Origin: Gammaproteobacteria bacterium UBA5078
GTDB lineage: Bacteria > Pseudomonadota > Gammaproteobacteria > Pseudomonadales > Pseudohongiellaceae
Reading direction: 5' to 3'
Length of the DNA stretch: 64,000 nt
Assembly: GCA_002416505.1 (NCBI GenBank)
Contig: DIAM01000020.1
Location: 258,606 to 322,605, forward strand
Numbering within the stretch: the stretch's first letter is position 1; each line of letters begins with the position of its first letter. Shown piece after piece: positions 1 to 10,444 of the stretch. Both the position numbers and the translations under genes were made by a program. The notes under the pieces are model-generated. The model was not told where the DNA came from. It did not search any database and saw only the letters and a list, made by a program, of their open reading frames with translations.

Positions 1-1034
1 AGCCACGCATAAGCTTCCCGATCCGCGGCCAGGCAGGGTTCATCGTGCCCACAGCGAAGTACAAATACACGACCTGGACTCTGGACCAGCAGGCAATAGG
101 CACACAAGATAACCCCGACCGTGGCGTCGGCGTATTCAGCCTCGACAGCGGCCTCGTGTTCGAGCGGCCTATGTCGCGCAGCGGTTTCACCCAGACCTTG
201 GAGCCGCGCCTCTACTATCTATACAGCGAGCAACAGGATCAGGCCTTCCTGCCCACCTTCGACACCGCTCAGCTCAACTTTAGCTTCGGTCAGCTGTTCC
301 GGGATGACCGCTTCAGTGGCCACGACCGCGTCGGCGACGCCAATCAGCTTAGCGCCGCCATCGGCAGCCGCTTCCTAGATTCGCGCGGCGAAGAGAGGGG
401 GCGCATCAGCATCGGACAGATCTTCTATTTCGAGGACCGCATCGTGTCGCTAGATAGCCCGGTACAGTCGTGGGTCACGCTGCAACCGCGTGACACCGAC
501 CGCTCCGCTATCGTCAGCGAAGGCGTCTATCAGTTCAGCGATACTTGGCGCCTCGGCAGCGACATACAATGGAACGAGGACCAGCAACGCATAGACGAGG
601 GCAGCATGGCGCTGCGCTATCAGAGCGACGACAGCCACATCCTCAACCTCGCCTATCGCTACCGTTTATTGGTGGATTTATACGGCCCTGTCCCCCCAGG
701 ACTGGACCCGCGCATCAAGCAAACCGACGTTTCTGGGGTATGGCCGTTGAACAATAATTGGCGTTTATTGGGTCGATGGCACTATGATCATAGCAATTCT
801 CGGAACTTGGACAGCTTCGCGGGAGTCGAATACAGTAATTGTTGCGCCACTATCCGCCTGATAGGCAGGGAATGGATCGACGAAGACGAATTCTTCCTCC
901 TGCAGGACAAAACCAAAACCGGCGTGTTTTTTCAGCTGACCCTCAACGGCCTCGGTAACCTTAGTGGCGGCGGCATCAGCAGACTGCTCAGTGACGGCAT
1001 CCTGGGCTTTAAGGAGTATGAAGCAAATGAATAG
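1..1034 (+). CDS. lptD: LPS-assembly protein LptD, C-terminal part (5' end outside window)
   Basis: The reading frame is open from the first bases of the window (frame of base 3), so this is the 3' part of a longer gene; an apparent start at 45 is internal. About 343 codons are visible. LptD is the outer-membrane beta-barrel that, with LptE, inserts lipopolysaccharide into the outer leaflet. The visible part matches the barrel region: alternating beta-strand sequence and the family segment around LNFSFGQLFRDDRFSGHDR followed by RVGDANQL. The stop overlaps the surA start region, and the lptD-surA-pdxA order is the standard gammaproteobacterial arrangement. Identification is firm from sequence and context; the periplasmic N-terminal domain cannot be seen. 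Confidence 0.93.
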   Translation, partial: PRISFPIRGQAGFIVPTAKYKYTTWTLDQQAIGTQDNPDRGVGVFSLDSGLVFERPMSRSGFTQTLEPRLYYLYSEQQDQAFLPTFDTAQLNFSFGQLFRDDRFSGHDRVGDANQLSAAIGSRFLDSRGEERGRISIGQIFYFEDRIVSLDSPVQSWVTLQPRDTDRSAIVSEGVYQFSDTWRLGSDIQWNEDQQRIDEGSMALRYQSDDSHILNLAYRYRLLVDLYGPVPPGLDPRIKQTDVSGVWPLNNNWRLLGRWHYDHSNSRNLDSFAGVEYSNCCATIRLIGREWIDEDEFFLLQDKTKTGVFFQLTLNGLGNLSGGGISRLLSDGILGFKEYEANE

Positions 1035-2355
1035 AAAGACTCTTATACACAGCAGCGCATTAGTGCTTCTGGCCCTGATCTCCAGCAATCTCTTTGCGCA
1101 GCGACAGGTGCTCGATAAGGTCGTCGCCATCGTCGACGAGGGCGTCGTGCTGCAAAGCGAACTCGATGAGCGCATCGATGAGGTGCGCGCCAACGCCGCA
1201 AACGGTGGCCAGGCTCTGCCCCCAGCGGGCGAACTGCGTACTCAGCTAATCGAGTCATTGATTGTAGAGAACCTGCAGATGCAATTGGCGAATCGCATGG
1301 GCATTCGTTACGACGATGACACTATCAATAACGTGATGGCTAATATCGCCGAACAGAACAATATGAGTTTCGATGACTATGTTGCCACCCTCGAAACTGC
1401 GGGGCGCTATGTCAGCACGCGCGAGCAAATTCGTCGCGAGTTAATGCTGCGCGACCTGCAACGTGGCATGGTCAATCGTCGCATCAACATCACCGATCAG
1501 GAGATCGACAACTTCCTGAACTCGGAGATGGGTCGTGTCTCCATGGCACCGGACTATTACGTCAGCCAAACCCTGATTCCCGTAGGCGAGAATGAACCCG
1601 CCGAAGTCATCGCCGCGAAGCAGCAATTCGCCGAGTCGATGCTAGCGGCTATCAACAGTGGCACTCCCTTCGAGCAAGTGCGCGAAGTGGCGCAGCGCGC
1701 CGCGGCCACCAATCCCCCAACGGGCTTCCCCGTCAGTGGCGGCGAACTCGGCTGGCGCAAGGCCGATGGACTGCCTAGCCTGTTTGTCGACATCGTGCCC
1801 ACGATGAAGGCCAACGAAGTGCGCGGCCCCATCCGCAGTCCTAACGGTTTTCACTTGGTAAAATTGGTTGAGGTACGCGGCGCACTCAACAGCCTCGTGA
1901 AGCAGACTCGCGCACGGCACATCCTGATAAGCCCGAACGAGATCCGCACCGAAGAGCAGGCTAGGGACTTAGCACAGACACTGCGAGAGCGCATCGTAGC
2001 TGGCGAGGACTTCGCCGCAATCGCGCGGCAGAACTCAGACGACTCGGCCTCTGTGGTGGCCGGTGGTGACATGGGTTGGGCGAATGAGGGCGGCATGCCG
2101 CCAGAGTTCGAACAAGTGATCAACGCGATGGAAGTCGATGAGCTCAGCCAGCCCTTCGAGACCAGTTATGGCTGGCATGTCGCGCAGGTGCTAGAGCGCC
2201 GCGAACAAGACCTGAGCCGCCAGTTCAGCCGCCAACAGGCGGAGAACACACTGCGCTCACGCAAGTTCGATGTGGAGCTGCAGAACTGGCTGATCGAGAT
2301 TCGTGAGCAAGCCTATGTGAAGATCAGCCCCCCGAGCGTTGCAGGAAATCCGTGA
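1027..2355 (+). CDS. surA: Periplasmic peptidyl-prolyl isomerase / chaperone SurA
   Basis: A 442-residue periplasmic chaperone that escorts outer-membrane proteins, including LptD, to the Bam complex. It has an N-terminal signal peptide ending near LFAQ, a SurA N-domain (about residues 25-150) and two consecutive PpiC parvulin domains (roughly 180-285 and 295-395, the latter with ARHILIS and GGDMGW). The ATG at 1027 is preferred because AAGGAG at 1011-1016 lies about 10 bases upstream; the ATG at 1018 is too close to that site, and longer starts would run far into lptD. The start overlaps the last codons of lptD and the stop overlaps the GTG of pdxA, indicating translational coupling. Length is close to that of E. 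coli SurA. Confidence 0.95.
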   Translation: MNRKTLIHSSALVLLALISSNLFAQRQVLDKVVAIVDEGVVLQSELDERIDEVRANAANGGQALPPAGELRTQLIESLIVENLQMQLANRMGIRYDDDTINNVMANIAEQNNMSFDDYVATLETAGRYVSTREQIRRELMLRDLQRGMVNRRINITDQEIDNFLNSEMGRVSMAPDYYVSQTLIPVGENEPAEVIAAKQQFAESMLAAINSGTPFEQVREVAQRAAATNPPTGFPVSGGELGWRKADGLPSLFVDIVPTMKANEVRGPIRSPNGFHLVKLVEVRGALNSLVKQTRARHILISPNEIRTEEQARDLAQTLRERIVAGEDFAAIARQNSDDSASVVAGGDMGWANEGGMPPEFEQVINAMEVDELSQPFETSYGWHVAQVLERREQDLSRQFSRQQAENTLRSRKFDVELQNWLIEIREQAYVKISPPSVAGNP

Positions 2356-3359
2356 TCGACCGCATTTGCATCACGGCCGGTGAACCCGCTGGAATTGGTC
2401 CCGAACTCTGCATCGCCCTGGCCCAACAGGCCGACAAGCACAGTGAACGAATCGTAATCGCAGACGCGGACATGCTCTATGCCCGCGCCACGCAAGTCGG
2501 CCTGCCCCTTACGCTTATTCCCTTCGACCCGGACAGTGCTCCCCGTGCCAACAGCGCCGGCGAGTTAAGCGTCATACATGTCCCGCTGCGCGCACCCTGC
2601 ATGGCAGGCAGGCTCGACCCGGCCAATGCCGAATATGTGCTCGAGACCCTGCGCGTTGCCGTGCAAGCCTGCCGCAGCGGCGCGGTAGATGCCATGGTCA
2701 CCGCGCCAGTGCACAAGGGCGTCATCAACGATGCCGGCATCGCGTTTACCGGGCATACCGAATTCCTAGCCGAGCAATGTGCCATCCCGCTCACGGTGAT
2801 GATGCTCGCCACCGCAGGCCTGCGCGTGGCCTTGGCCACGACGCATCTGCCCCTGCATAGAGTGCCTGCAGCCATCACCAAGGAGCTGCTGCGCGACATC
2901 ATTCGTATACTCGATGCCGACCTGCGCAAGCGCTTCGGCATCGCCTCTCCTGTCATCCTCGTGTGCGGCTTAAACCCCCACGCGGGCGAGGGAGGGCACC
3001 TGGGCACAGAGGAGCGCGACATCATCGAGCCGGTACTAGAGGAGATGCGCGTCAAGGGCGTCCATCTGCTCGGCCCGCTGCCCGCAGACACACTATTCAC
3101 AGACAAGTACCTCGAGCATGCCGATGCGGTACTGTCCATGTACCATGATCAGGGCCTGCCCGTGCTTAAATACAAGGGTTTCGGCAAGGCCAGCAACATC
3201 ACCCTCGGCCTGCCCATCATCCGCACCTCGGTAGACCATGGCACCGCACTCGACCTCGCCGGCACTGGCAAGGCGTCGATAGGCAGCCTGATAGAGGCTC
3301 TTGCCACCGCACAATTAATGGCGCGCCACACCCGCGAAGGAGCCCAACACAGTGAGTGA
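2352..3359 (+). CDS. pdxA: 4-hydroxythreonine-4-phosphate dehydrogenase PdxA
   Basis: A 335-residue enzyme of the DXP-dependent pyridoxal 5'-phosphate pathway. It oxidises 4-phosphohydroxy-L-threonine with NAD, and the product condenses with DXP through PdxJ. Family signatures are the N-terminal [12 protein letters not shown], the metal-ligand His in TGHTEFLAE, the NPHAGEGG block followed by TEERDII, and [11 protein letters not shown], which carries another metal-binding His. Translation starts at a GTG that overlaps the surA stop, and the gene overlaps rsmA by 8 bases. This surA-pdxA-rsmA coupling is conserved in Gammaproteobacteria. Nothing unusual is seen. Confidence 0.96.
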   Translation: MIDRICITAGEPAGIGPELCIALAQQADKHSERIVIADADMLYARATQVGLPLTLIPFDPDSAPRANSAGELSVIHVPLRAPCMAGRLDPANAEYVLETLRVAVQACRSGAVDAMVTAPVHKGVINDAGIAFTGHTEFLAEQCAIPLTVMMLATAGLRVALATTHLPLHRVPAAITKELLRDIIRILDADLRKRFGIASPVILVCGLNPHAGEGGHLGTEERDIIEPVLEEMRVKGVHLLGPLPADTLFTDKYLEHADAVLSMYHDQGLPVLKYKGFGKASNITLGLPIIRTSVDHGTALDLAGTGKASIGSLIEALATAQLMARHTREGAQHSE

Positions 3360-4248
3360 GACTCGCAGTAAATCCAAACGCAGCAGCAAAGGCGCGGACC
3401 TGCAGAACGATGGCTTTCAGCATCAGGCGCGCAAGCGCTTCGGCCAAAACTTCCTGCACGATCAGAATATCATTCAGAAAATCCTGCAGTCGATTCGCCC
3501 GCAGGACAGCGACCATATTGTGGAGATCGGCCCAGGCCAGGGCGCGCTGACGCGGCACCTATTGCAGACCTGTGCCAAGCTCGATGCCGTAGAGTTGGAT
3601 CGCGACCTCGCCGCCTATCTGGTGCAGACGCTCGGCGCCGACGAGCGCTTCGCGCTGCAACAGGGCGATGTGTTGAAGTTCGATTTCAGCACCCTGACTG
3701 ACAAGCCCCACAGCCTGCGCATCGTCGGCAACCTGCCCTATAACATCTCCACTCCGTGCATGTTTCATCTACTCAATTATCAAGCGCTGATAAGCGATAT
3801 GACCTTCATGCTGCAGTTAGAAGTCGTGCATCGTTTAGCGGCGCAGGCAGGAGACCCCAATTACGGCAGGCTCGGTTTGATGATGCAGTACTATTGCCAG
3901 GTCGAGCATCTATTTGATGTACCCCCTACTGCGTTCACTCCGCAACCCAAAGTATGTTCGGCCATCGTTCGACTCACGCCGCACAAGACGCCACCGGTGC
4001 AAGTGATCGATGTAAACTGCCTGCAAGAGGTGGTGCGCATCGCGTTCACGAAGCGCCGCAAGACCTTGAGAAATAGTTTGCGCACCCTCATATCAGAGGC
4101 AGAACTGAACGCGTTGGGAATCGACACAACTCTTCGCCCAGAGAAATTAAGCTTGGCAGACTATGCCCTAATCAGCGACAGTATCAGCCAGAGCCGAGCC
4201 CAGCCTCGCTCGGCAGCGCCACAGGAGGAATCCAATGTTAAGCAATGA
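3352..4248 (+). CDS. rsmA: 16S rRNA (adenine1518-N6/adenine1519-N6)-dimethyltransferase RsmA
   Basis: A 298-residue rRNA methyltransferase (KsgA) that dimethylates two adjacent adenines in the 3' hairpin of 16S rRNA late in 30S assembly. Visible motifs are QNFLHD near residue 32, the SAM-binding [10 protein letters not shown] (58-67) and the catalytic NLPY tetrad (127-130). The C-terminal helical domain contains the conserved [12 protein letters not shown]. Translation starts at GTG inside the pdxA end. The N-terminal 20 residues are Lys/Ser-rich and longer than in E. coli KsgA. The C-terminus runs past the apaG start by 14 bases, so the two genes are likely coupled. Confidence 0.96.
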   Translation: MSETRSKSKRSSKGADLQNDGFQHQARKRFGQNFLHDQNIIQKILQSIRPQDSDHIVEIGPGQGALTRHLLQTCAKLDAVELDRDLAAYLVQTLGADERFALQQGDVLKFDFSTLTDKPHSLRIVGNLPYNISTPCMFHLLNYQALISDMTFMLQLEVVHRLAAQAGDPNYGRLGLMMQYYCQVEHLFDVPPTAFTPQPKVCSAIVRLTPHKTPPVQVIDVNCLQEVVRIAFTKRRKTLRNSLRTLISEAELNALGIDTTLRPEKLSLADYALISDSISQSRAQPRSAAPQEESNVKQ

Positions 4249-4624
4249 GATCGTCTCCAAAGAAATCGACATTTCCGTCAAGACTCAGTACATAGACGAG
4301 CAGTCTGACCCAGCGAATAAGCGTTTCGTTTTCGCCTACACCATCGGCATCGAGAATAAGAGCGAGAAACCCGTGAAACTGCTGTCGCGGCACTGGATCA
4401 TCACCGACGATAACGACAAGGTTGAAGAGGTACGTGGCACCGGAGTCGTAGGGCAACAGCCGATGATTGGCCCGGGCCAAGTATTTCATTACACCAGTGG
4501 TGCCGTGCTGACCACAGGCTTTGGTACTATGCAGGGAAGTTATGAGATGCTCAGCGAGGACGGCGAGAAGTTTGCGGCGCCCATTCCCGCTTTCCTTCTT
4601 TCCCGACCATTGAGCGTGCACTAG
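4235..4624 (+). CDS. apaG: ApaG (DUF525) protein
   Basis: A 129-residue single-domain protein of the ApaG/DUF525 family, which has a fibronectin-III-like beta fold. Its biochemical role is unsettled; it is almost always linked to apaH. Family signatures are FAYTIGIENKSEKPVKLLSRHWIITD, here split around a beta turn, and VVGQQPMIGPGQVFHYTSG followed by the GTMQGSYEM strand. A strong AGGAGG-type site at about 4,223 precedes the ATG. The gene starts within the rsmA 3' end and is followed after 19 bases by apaH. Confidence 0.94.
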   Translation: MLSNEIVSKEIDISVKTQYIDEQSDPANKRFVFAYTIGIENKSEKPVKLLSRHWIITDDNDKVEEVRGTGVVGQQPMIGPGQVFHYTSGAVLTTGFGTMQGSYEMLSEDGEKFAAPIPAFLLSRPLSVH

Positions 4625-4643
4625 AGAAAGGCCAAAAGCTGTT

Positions 4644-5459
4644 ATGTCAACCTATGCAATAGGCGATATCCAAGGCTGTTATAAGCCATTGCGTAAATTA
4701 CTCGATAGCGTTGACTTCAAACCCGGCAAGGATCAGCTGTGGTGTGTCGGTGACCTCATCAATCGCGGTCCGCGCTCTCTGGATACGCTGCGTTTTCTGC
4801 GCGACTTGGGCGAGCACGCGACCATCGTGCTCGGCAACCATGACCTGCACTTCCTTGCTATCTACTACGGCGCGACTCTCAACCGTAATAAAGACACCCT
4901 CCAAGAATTACTCGACGCCCCCGACTGCGAGGAGCTTAGCACTTGGCTGCGCGGCAAGCCCCTAGCTCACTACGACTGCATAGAGACTCAACAGGGCCCA
5001 CAGAACTACCTGATGGTGCACGCTGGCGTCGCGCCACAATGGTCACTCGAGAAAGTGCTGATGCTCGCCGCGGAAGTCGAACTCACACTGCAAGGCCCAG
5101 ATTACTTCGGCTTCTTAACGAATATGTATGGCGACACGCCGCGGCGCTGGAAGAATAGGCTCACCGGCTATGATCGCTTGCGGGTCATCACCAACTACCT
5201 TACCCGCATGCGTTTCTGCAGCGAGAGCGGTAAGCTCGACCTGCAAGTCAAGGAAGGCCTACTGTTCACTCCCGAAGGTTATAAGCCGTGGTTCGAGTTC
5301 GAACAATTAACCCCGGCCGTCAACATCCTCTTCGGTCACTGGGCGGCGCTAGAGGGCCACACCGGCAACCCCCATGTCTTCGCGCTCGACACCGGTTGCG
5401 TGTGGGGACGCGAGCTGACCATGATGCGGCTCGAAGACCATAAGTTGTTCAGTGTTTAA
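4644..5459 (+). CDS. apaH: Symmetrical bis(5'-nucleosyl)-tetraphosphatase ApaH
   Basis: A 271-residue metallophosphoesterase that splits diadenosine tetraphosphate into two ADP, limiting Ap4A alarmone and Np4-capped RNA. The calcineurin-like phosphoesterase signature is complete: GDIQGC (7-12), GDLINRGP (36-43) and GNHD (64-67), with further metal-binding His in MVHAGV and FGHW. Length is near that of E. coli ApaH. It lies directly downstream of apaG, as in most Gammaproteobacteria. Confidence 0.96.
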   Translation: MSTYAIGDIQGCYKPLRKLLDSVDFKPGKDQLWCVGDLINRGPRSLDTLRFLRDLGEHATIVLGNHDLHFLAIYYGATLNRNKDTLQELLDAPDCEELSTWLRGKPLAHYDCIETQQGPQNYLMVHAGVAPQWSLEKVLMLAAEVELTLQGPDYFGFLTNMYGDTPRRWKNRLTGYDRLRVITNYLTRMRFCSESGKLDLQVKEGLLFTPEGYKPWFEFEQLTPAVNILFGHWAALEGHTGNPHVFALDTGCVWGRELTMMRLEDHKLFSV

Positions 5460-5512
5460 CGCCCGCGCTACACTGAACCCTCAACACTCAACGCCACGAC
5501 AGAGTCGAACCC

Positions 5513-6754
5513 ATGAAGACCTATTTAGTAGGCGGCGCCGTTCGCGACAGATTGCTCGGATTCAAGAAATCCGATCGCGACTGGGTGGTCGTGGGGGCGA
5601 GCGTCGAGCAGATGTTGGAGGCGGGCTACACTCAGGTAGGCCGAGACTTCCCGGTTTTTCTGCATCCCAAGACCAAAGAAGAGCATGCCCTCGCGCGTAC
5701 CGAGCGTAAGACGGGGCCTGGCTATACTGGCTTCGCCTTCAATGCCGACCCAAGCGTTACCCTGGAAGAGGACCTGCAGCGTCGCGACCTGACCATCAAT
5801 GCCATCGCCCAAGACAGCGACGGTAAGCTAGTCGACCCCTATGGCGGGGTTAAGGACGTCGAGGATCGCGTCCTGCGTCATGTCTCCGAAGCGTTTACCG
5901 AGGACCCCTTGCGCGTGCTGCGCGTGGCCCGCTTCATGGCGCGCTTCGCGCCAATAGGGTTTCGCATCGCTGAAGAGACCATGATCCTGATGCGACAACT
6001 CACCGACAGCGGCGAGTTGCAACATCTGGTTGCCGAGCGCGTGTGGCAGGAGATGGACAAGGCCTTGCGTAGCGCCGCCCCCGCCGAGTTCTTCCGCAGC
6101 CTGCGTGACTGCGGCGCCCTACAAGTCATCCTGCCCGAGGTGGACAATCTCTTCGGGGTCCCCCAACCGCCGCTACACCATCCCGAGATCGATACCGGCG
6201 TGCATGTCATGATGTGCTTGGAGCAGGCGGCGAAACTTAGCGACGACCCCGTCGTGCGTTTCGCTACCCTCATGCATGACTTAGGCAAGGGCGTGACGCC
6301 GAAAGACAACTGGCCCCGTCACTTCGGTCATGAACAATTGGGCGTGCCTTTGATCAACGCCGTGTGCGCGCGCCTGCGTGTACCCAAGAAATATCAGCAA
6401 GTGGCCCGACTGGTCAGTCAGTTTCATACCCATTGCCATCGTGCCTTGGAACTGCGCGCCGACACGATGCTGCGCCTGTTCGAGTCCCTAGATGCCTTCC
6501 GCCGCCCCGAGCAGGTGGCCCAGTTTCTTCTGGCCTGCGAGGCAGACTCACGCGGGCGCACCGGGTTCGAAGACAGGGAGTACCCGCAGGCAGAATTCCT
6601 GCGTGGCGCATTGCTGGCCGCCAACGGCGTCAACATCGCCGCACTATTGCAAGGCTTAGCGCCCTCCGCAGAGAAGGGCCCTGAGAGAATCAAGGCCGCT
6701 ATCGCGCAGGCCCGAACCGAGGCGATCGCCAAGGCCATAGGCAAGGCGGCATGA
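5513..6754 (+). CDS. cca: Multifunctional CCA tRNA nucleotidyltransferase with HD domain
   Basis: A 413-residue class II CCA-adding enzyme that builds or repairs the 3' CCA end of tRNAs. The N-terminal nucleotidyltransferase core has GGAVRD (7-12) and the catalytic DRDW Asp pair (D21, D23). It is followed by the RRDLTINA nucleotide-binding segment and an HD phosphohydrolase domain (MHDLGKG), which gives phosphatase/phosphodiesterase activity in the E. coli-type enzyme. The total length is almost exactly that of E. coli Cca (412). A 53-base gap separates it from apaH, and its stop overlaps the next ATG by 4 bases. Confidence 0.95.
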   Translation: MKTYLVGGAVRDRLLGFKKSDRDWVVVGASVEQMLEAGYTQVGRDFPVFLHPKTKEEHALARTERKTGPGYTGFAFNADPSVTLEEDLQRRDLTINAIAQDSDGKLVDPYGGVKDVEDRVLRHVSEAFTEDPLRVLRVARFMARFAPIGFRIAEETMILMRQLTDSGELQHLVAERVWQEMDKALRSAAPAEFFRSLRDCGALQVILPEVDNLFGVPQPPLHHPEIDTGVHVMMCLEQAAKLSDDPVVRFATLMHDLGKGVTPKDNWPRHFGHEQLGVPLINAVCARLRVPKKYQQVARLVSQFHTHCHRALELRADTMLRLFESLDAFRRPEQVAQFLLACEADSRGRTGFEDREYPQAEFLRGALLAANGVNIAALLQGLAPSAEKGPERIKAAIAQARTEAIAKAIGKAA

Positions 6755-7551
6755 ATAATATGCGCGAAGCTAAAGTCCTCCTCATCACCGGCGCGGCACG
6801 GCGCATCGGGGCGGCAATCGCCACCCTGTTCCATGGGCGCGGCTATGACGTGATCATCCATTTTAACGAGTCCGAGCGGCAGGCCATCGCCCTAGGCAAT
6901 GCCCTCAATGCCCAGCGCACAGACTCTGCTCTGTGCCTGCAGGCCGACTTGTGTGCGGTGTCGCAAGTTCGGGCCTTAGCCGCCGCAGCGCTGGCCTGGC
7001 GTGGCGGCATCGATGTACTGATCAACAACGCCAGCCGTTTCTATCCCGGCGCCATCGGGGGCGTGGATGAGGCGGCTTGGGACGACCTGCTGGGCAGCAA
7101 TCTCAAGGGTGGCTTCTTCCTCGCCCAGGATCTCGCACCGAGCCTGCGCGAGCGCCAAGGCTGCATCATCAACCTGACGGACATCCACGCCGACGGCGGG
7201 CGCAAGGACTACCCGGTCTATAGCATTGCCAAGGCTGGGGTGAAGATGATGACGAAGGCCTTAGCCAGGGAGTTGGCGCCGCAAGTACGCGTTAACGGCA
7301 TCTCGCCCGGCGCAATACTGTGGCCCGAGGACGAGCAATCGGAGAAGGAACTAAGCGACGCGCAGCGCGCCGTGATTCGCGACATCGCCCTGCAGCGCAT
7401 GGGCAGCTGTGAGGAAATCGCCGCCACGGCGTGGTATCTTGCCGAATTAGCACCCTACAGCACCGGCCAGACCATACGTGTCGACGGTGGCAGAACGCAG
7501 GGCGATGCCTCCATCTCACACACTCATGAACAAGGTGCCCTAGATGCTTGA
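6751..7551 (+). CDS. SDR-family oxidoreductase, pteridine reductase type (FolM-like)
   Basis: A 266-residue short-chain dehydrogenase/reductase. The cofactor motif reads TGAARRIG; the RR after the glycine motif is typical of NADPH-dependent pteridine reductases (PTR1/FolM), which reduce dihydrobiopterin, dihydrofolate or dihydromonapterin. The NAG-equivalent is NNAS, and YSIAKAG carries the catalytic Tyr and Lys. [12 protein letters not shown] and the C-terminal IRVDGG complete the fold. It starts in ATGA overlap with cca and overlaps the following antiporter gene by 8 bases. folK and folB lie 2.4 kb away on the other strand, which mildly supports a pterin role. The substrate is inferred, not shown. 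Confidence 0.8.
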   Translation: MNNMREAKVLLITGAARRIGAAIATLFHGRGYDVIIHFNESERQAIALGNALNAQRTDSALCLQADLCAVSQVRALAAAALAWRGGIDVLINNASRFYPGAIGGVDEAAWDDLLGSNLKGGFFLAQDLAPSLRERQGCIINLTDIHADGGRKDYPVYSIAKAGVKMMTKALARELAPQVRVNGISPGAILWPEDEQSEKELSDAQRAVIRDIALQRMGSCEEIAATAWYLAELAPYSTGQTIRVDGGRTQGDASISHTHEQGALDA

Positions 7552-9097
7552 AGCCGTTTGGATAGGCTTTGCCTTCAGTATCGGATTATTGGTACGGCTT
7601 ATTGGCTTACCCCCCCTCGTTGGCTATCTCGCCGCTGGCTTCGTCATCGCCTCGGTCTCGACCACCATTGGACTACCCCACGAAAGCGGCGAGATTCTGA
7701 GCCACGTCTCTCATCTTGGGGTTTTGCTTTTGCTGTTCACCGTGGGCCTCAAGCTCAATGTGCGTAACCTCGTGAAGAGCGAAGTCATCGGCGGCGGTAT
7801 CTCTCACTTCGTTCTCTCCGCCCTATTCTATACGCCGATCATCCTGCTGTTCTTCGATGTCACACTCTACAACGCACTGCTGCTCTCCATTGCCCTGTCC
7901 TTCTCCAGCACGGTATTGGCCGCGAAGATATTGGAAACTAAACGCGAGCTGCGCGCCTTCCATGGCCGCGTGGCGATCGGCATCCTCGTGGTGCAGGACC
8001 TTATCGCACTATTGGTGATGAGTGTTGCCAGCGGCACCACGCCCTCTATCTGGGCCCTTGGTGTCTTCGCGCTGCCCCTGCTCCGACCGATCCTGTTCAG
8101 GCTCATGGACGCCAGTGGCCATGAGGATCTGCTAGTCCTGTTCGGCCTGCTGTTGGCCTTGGTGGTAGGCGGTTATGGATTCGAGCTCGTCGGCCTGAGC
8201 TCCGAGCTCGGCGCGCTGGTGTTCGGGGCGATGCTCGCCAAGCATCCCCGCGCCGGCGAATTGTCCAAGTCGCTGTGGAGCATTAAGGAATTTTTCCTCG
8301 TGGGCTTCTTCCTCGAGATCGGCATAGGCGGCCTCCCGGACGCCAATGCATGGTGGTTCGCGATCGCGATGACGGCACTGCTGCCCCTGAAGGCGATCTT
8401 ATTCTTCCTATTGTTAGTGGCCTTCAAGTTGCGCGCCCGCAGCGCCTTCCTTTCGGGCCTTAGTCTCACCAACTACAGCGAGTTCGGCCTCATTGTGGCC
8501 AGCGTGGCACTGCCAGTATGGATGGTGCCTCTCGCGCTTACCGTGGCGCTATCCTTCGTGGTCTCGGCGCCGCTCAATCGCATCGCGCATCCCTTGTACG
8601 AACGCCTGGCACGGCGCCTGATCCCCTTCGAGCGCAATATCCGCCATCCCGACGAACAGCCCGTCTCGCTCGGCTATGCCGATGTCCTCATCATGGGGAT
8701 GGGCCGCACCGGGACTTCGGCCTATAAGTATCTGCAAGACAGCTGCAAGATTGTGGCACTGGACTCCGACCCGGCCCGCGTGCTCAAGTACAAGGAGGCT
8801 GGCTACAATATCTTCTTCGCCGATGCGGAGGACCAGATGTTCTGGGAGTGTCTGGACTTCGGCAAGGTGCGCGCCGTAATCCTCAGCCTCAATGAGGCCG
8901 AGGCGAAACGCATCGCCACGCAGAAGTTACGCCAGGCCGGCTTCGAAGGCCTGATCGTCTCGCACAGCATGCACGAGGACGAGGCTGCCGAGATTATCGC
9001 GGCCGGAGCCGATCAGACCTATCTCACCATGTCGGAGGCCGGCGTGGGTTTAGGCGAACACGTGCGCCAGAAGATCATGCCCGCCGCGAGCGCCTAG
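7544..9097 (+). CDS. CPA2 cation:proton antiporter with RCK (TrkA-N) domain
   Basis: A 517-residue inner-membrane protein. About 12 hydrophobic segments make up residues 1-350 (Na+/H+ exchanger fold, with LHVGVLLLLFTVGLKL-like and QDLIALL segments). A cytosolic TrkA-N nucleotide-binding domain follows from about residue 378, with the Rossmann motif GMGRTG and an acidic end to beta-2 (ALDSD). It belongs to the Kef/YbaL-like monovalent cation:proton antiporters; which cation it moves cannot be read from sequence. It overlaps the SDR gene and abuts the Sir2 gene with no gap, so it is part of the same transcript. A second, longer CPA2 antiporter lies at 24.3 kb. Confidence 0.88.
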   Translation: MLEAVWIGFAFSIGLLVRLIGLPPLVGYLAAGFVIASVSTTIGLPHESGEILSHVSHLGVLLLLFTVGLKLNVRNLVKSEVIGGGISHFVLSALFYTPIILLFFDVTLYNALLLSIALSFSSTVLAAKILETKRELRAFHGRVAIGILVVQDLIALLVMSVASGTTPSIWALGVFALPLLRPILFRLMDASGHEDLLVLFGLLLALVVGGYGFELVGLSSELGALVFGAMLAKHPRAGELSKSLWSIKEFFLVGFFLEIGIGGLPDANAWWFAIAMTALLPLKAILFFLLLVAFKLRARSAFLSGLSLTNYSEFGLIVASVALPVWMVPLALTVALSFVVSAPLNRIAHPLYERLARRLIPFERNIRHPDEQPVSLGYADVLIMGMGRTGTSAYKYLQDSCKIVALDSDPARVLKYKEAGYNIFFADAEDQMFWECLDFGKVRAVILSLNEAEAKRIATQKLRQAGFEGLIVSHSMHEDEAAEIIAAGADQTYLTMSEAGVGLGEHVRQKIMPAASA

Positions 9098-9952
9098 ATG
9101 GAAACGCTGGCGCGATTCGTCATAGAACACCCGCGCGTGTTAGTGCTCACTGGCGCCGGGCTCAGCGAGCCTTCTGGCATCCCTGTGTACCGCGACAAGC
9201 AAGGCACCTGGCTGCGCACCACGCCCATCCAACACAACGACTTCCTTAAATCCGCCCACAGCCGACAGCGCTACTGGGCGCGCAGCATGGTGGGCTGGCC
9301 ACGCATGGCCCTGGCATCGCCAAACAAGGGGCATCTGGCACTCGCAGAATTGGAACGCGCCGGCATGATCGGGCAATTGATCACCCAGAATGTAGACTGC
9401 CTGCATCAGCGCGCCGGGCAGCGCGCCCTGATCGACATGCACGGCAGCTTGGACCGAGTGCGATGCCTAGACTGTGAGACGATACTCGCGCGCACCCAGG
9501 TGCAACAGTGGCTGACGGAGGCGAATCCTAGCATAGGGGGCCATATGGCACAGATGCGTCCAGACGGCGACGCGGATCTTGCCGACGAGCTGATAGCGAG
9601 CGTCGAGGTTCCCCAATGCCCGCGATGCGCAGGCGTACTCAAGCCCGATGTCGTGTTCTTCGGGGGCACCATCCCACGCCCAGTAGCCGCGGCCGTGGTC
9701 GACGCTGTACAGGACTGTGATGCGGTGCTGGTGGTGGGCTCTTCGCTGACGGTGTTCTCAGGCTTTCGCATCTGCCGCGACGCACACCGCCAGGGAAAAC
9801 CGATTGCGGCCCTGAATCAGGGGGTGATGCGGGCCGACGATTTGTTGAGCCTGAAGATCGAGGAGGATTGCGCGTTGGGTTTAGAGCGCTTGGGCGCAGT
9901 GCTGCTTAAGGCTGCAGGCCCGCGCGCGAGATCCAACGCCCCTGCCACTTGA
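9098..9952 (+). CDS. Sir2-family NAD-dependent protein deacylase
   Basis: A 284-residue sirtuin that removes acyl groups from lysine using NAD. It shows GAGLSEPSGIPVYRD, the NAD-binding TQNVDCLH, the catalytic His in DMHGSLD, two zinc Cys pairs (RCLDC and CPRC), and VVFFGGTIP followed by VVGSSL. A ~35-residue insertion lies between the two zinc Cys pairs. The ATG directly follows the antiporter stop. The 3' end overlaps the convergent folK gene by about 47 bases. Bacterial class II/III sirtuins fit; desuccinylase versus deacetylase preference is not clear. Confidence 0.92.
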   Translation: METLARFVIEHPRVLVLTGAGLSEPSGIPVYRDKQGTWLRTTPIQHNDFLKSAHSRQRYWARSMVGWPRMALASPNKGHLALAELERAGMIGQLITQNVDCLHQRAGQRALIDMHGSLDRVRCLDCETILARTQVQQWLTEANPSIGGHMAQMRPDGDADLADELIASVEVPQCPRCAGVLKPDVVFFGGTIPRPVAAAVVDAVQDCDAVLVVGSSLTVFSGFRICRDAHRQGKPIAALNQGVMRADDLLSLKIEEDCALGLERLGAVLLKAAGPRARSNAPAT

Positions 9953-10430
9953 AGTCGATCGACCACAGCTTCTGCCGCTGCTTGTCGTAGTCCGCCCAGA
10001 GCGCCCCATAGCTGCGCCCTGTCACCGGGTGAATCTCCTCGAAGCAGACCTGCGAGAGGGGCCATAGCACATAGGCATTGTCGACGATCTCGGCACGAGG
10101 TAATTGGATGCCCTCGGTGACGCCGCTGGCCTCACCGAAGGTCAGGATATCGATATCGACGGTACGCCCGCTAAACTTAGGCCGGGCGCGCTGGCGCCCG
10201 TGCGCGTCCTCATAGACTTTGAGAAATTGCGCCAACTCCGGCAGTGCCTCCTCGGTCTCGATGAGCGCCACCATGTTCAAGAAGTTGGCCCCACTGAATC
10301 CCACCGACTCACTCTCGAACACGGAAGAGGTGCGCAGGTGCCCGTAACGCGCCTGCAGGGCATCGAGCGCCTCGCGCAGATGGGGTTCGGGAGTGATATT
10401 ACTGCCAAGACTCAATGCCACGGTGTGCAA
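9906..10430 (-). CDS. folK: 2-amino-4-hydroxy-6-hydroxymethyldihydropteridine diphosphokinase
   Basis: A 174-residue HPPK that transfers pyrophosphate from ATP to 6-hydroxymethyl-dihydropterin in folate synthesis. It shows the N-terminal SLGSNI, the family FLNMVALIET segment and a central R-x-R-x(6-7)-G-x-R-x-x-D-x-D signature, visible as RARPKFSGRTVDIDIL. It lies 14 bases downstream of folB in the same operon. Its 3' end overlaps the convergent Sir2 gene, so the two transcripts are antisense there. Confidence 0.95.
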   Translation of the reverse strand: MHTVALSLGSNITPEPHLREALDALQARYGHLRTSSVFESESVGFSGANFLNMVALIETEEALPELAQFLKVYEDAHGRQRARPKFSGRTVDIDILTFGEASGVTEGIQLPRAEIVDNAYVLWPLSQVCFEEIHPVTGRSYGALWADYDKQRQKLWSIDFKWQGRWISRAGLQP

Positions 10431-10444
10431 GACTGCCTACTCCC